Shown piece by piece: positions 5,400-6,366 of a stretch of 6,366 nt of DNA. Each line of letters begins with the position of its first letter. Positions within the stretch are counted from its first letter, which is position 1. Source of the stretch: Bacillota bacterium (GTDB lineage Bacteria; Bacillota; Clostridia; Lachnospirales; Lachnospiraceae); assembly GCA_017861355.1 (NCBI GenBank), contig JAGFXQ010000207.1:1-6366 (forward strand), given 5' to 3'. Both the position numbers and the translations under genes were made by a program. The notes beneath the pieces were generated by a model. It saw only the letters and a list, made by a program, of their open reading frames with translations, was not told the DNA's origin and made no database searches.

Positions 5400-6366
5400 T
5401 GCTCCGAAGCTTCCCTCTGTTGAAAATGTCGCTTCCTCTACTGTAGACTTAGTACTCGATGATGCTCTGAGTTCATTCAGCTTTGTTAAGTACAGTTCTT
5501 CATCAAAAGGTATTTCTACAGGCGCCTTCAACCAGCTGGACAGATGCATCGCATTGGATAAGGTCAGTCCGTGTATTCCCTCTTTGCCTTCCGCAATCAA
5601 AGGCGTCCCATGAAGGATCTTCCCGGTAAATGCCCGAAGTACTCCGGCATGCTGTGGATTCTCTCCATCACTTTCTACCTCTACCCAGTTTCCTGCCGGT
5701 TTCGCAAAGCCTTCCGTTGCTGTAAAACAATATTCCCTTTCATTTATCTCTAATTCATACATCATCAATTTGTCATTCTCACATACCAACTTCGCACGCT
5801 CTAAGGTAATCTCGAAGCGGTTCGTTCCGGGTGCATCTCCGGTTGTTGTTACGAATACTCCGGTTGCACCACCCGGATATTCCAGATAGGCTGTTACATC
5901 ATCCTCTACCTCAATCTCATGCCATTTGCCGTTGTGGCAGAAGGCCTGTACTTTGCTTGGCATACCGCAGATCCATTGGAGCAGATCAAGATTATGGGGG
6001 CATTGATTCAGAAGAACTCCGCCACCTTCGCCTGCCCAGGTAGCTCTCCAGCCACCCGAATTGTAATATGCCTGCGTCCGGTACCAGTCCGTAATAATCC
6101 AGTTCACTCTCTTGATCCGGCCATACTCTCCACTCTTCACCAGTTCGTGCATCTTGCGGTACACATGATTGGTTCTCTGGTTGAACATCATGGCAAAGAC
6201 CAGCCCGCTTCGATCGGCAGCAGTATTCATCTCCCGAACCTGCTTGGTGTAGACACCGGCAGGCTTCTCGCATAGCACATGGAGACCGTTCTCAAATGCC
6301 AGTACCGCAAGTCTCGGATGCTCATAATGAGGTGTTGCAATCAATACCGCATCACAGGTCTTCGAA
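5382..6366 (-). CDS. Gfo/Idh/MocA-family oxidoreductase, N-terminus outside window
   Basis: The frame is open to the right edge, where it reads SKTCDAVLIATPHYEHP, so about 328 codons are visible and roughly the first 60 residues, with the GxGxxG nucleotide-binding loop, are missing. The TTG at 6344 is an internal Leu codon, not a start. Visible family features are IATPHYEHP, CEKPAGV (catalytic Lys), WYRTQAYYNSGGWR, GEGGGVLLNQCPHNLDLL (active-site His and Asp) and IEVEDDVTAYLEYPGG. It aligns along its length with the next gene (TPHY, EKP, YY-S/TG-S/D-WR, EGGG-L-NQ, IEVED, VTT), so the two are paralogues, but they differ enough to have different substrates. The C-terminus has a Ser/Thr-rich tail (ASSSTKSTVEE). 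The stop overlaps the next start as ATGA. Role: NAD(P)-linked redox of a sugar or glycoside in the cytosol, probably in one pathway with its neighbour. Confidence 0.92.
   Translation of the reverse strand, partial: SKTCDAVLIATPHYEHPRLAVLAFENGLHVLCEKPAGVYTKQVREMNTAADRSGLVFAMMFNQRTNHVYRKMHELVKSGEYGRIKRVNWIITDWYRTQAYYNSGGWRATWAGEGGGVLLNQCPHNLDLLQWICGMPSKVQAFCHNGKWHEIEVEDDVTAYLEYPGGATGVFVTTTGDAPGTNRFEITLERAKLVCENDKLMMYELEINEREYCFTATEGFAKPAGNWVEVESDGENPQHAGVLRAFTGKILHGTPLIAEGKEGIHGLTLSNAMHLSSWLKAPVEIPFDEELYLTKLNELRASSSTKSTVEEATFSTEGSFGAGRITR

Noticed and set aside
5919..6275. Plus-strand open frame of 118 codons, and others between 5180 and 6043.
   Set aside because: These lie opposite or in other frames of the oxidoreductase genes and have no ribosome binding site or recognisable protein features.

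Overview
The window looks like chromosomal DNA of a low-GC Gram-positive anaerobe, most likely a clostridium of the Lachnospiraceae type. This rests on AT-rich intergenic DNA, strong AGGAGG-type ribosome binding sites, a secreted InlB-type B-repeat protein, an orphan radical SAM enzyme and a DHA3-type exporter. The species assignment is an inference from style and gene content; no marker gene is present. Every gene I can support lies on the minus strand, so the biological order runs from the right edge to the left.

Right part (6366 to 4381): two tandem Gfo/Idh/MocA-family NAD(P)-dependent sugar oxidoreductases overlap by ATGA and are clearly paralogous. The upstream one is cut by the window edge. 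They probably belong to a carbohydrate-catabolism operon. Just after them is a 26-codon reading frame (4377-4297) that may be the broken start of a third cistron.

Middle part (4224 to 2138): a small secreted protein made almost only of three B-repeats (start corrected to 4160) is followed, 127 bp downstream, by a radical SAM enzyme with three extra C-terminal cysteines (start corrected to 3235). The radical SAM gene ends in a terminator that appears to have been split by a 63-bp element. The element has IS3-like inverted ends and a 3-bp target duplication.

Left part (1971 to 1): a promoter with a near-ideal -35 box and an 8+8 bp palindrome over its -10 box drives a 12-TM MFS exporter. The exporter overlaps by 35 bp a downstream cytosolic protein that leaves the window at position 1. 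This layout suggests an exporter plus its own regulator, with the palindrome as candidate operator. The family of the partial protein could not be established from the 153 residues visible.

No rRNA, tRNA, CRISPR array or intact transposase is visible. The most interesting points are the small element inside the terminator, the palindromic operator of the exporter operon, and the uncharacterised pairing of a minimal B-repeat secreted protein with a radical SAM enzyme.
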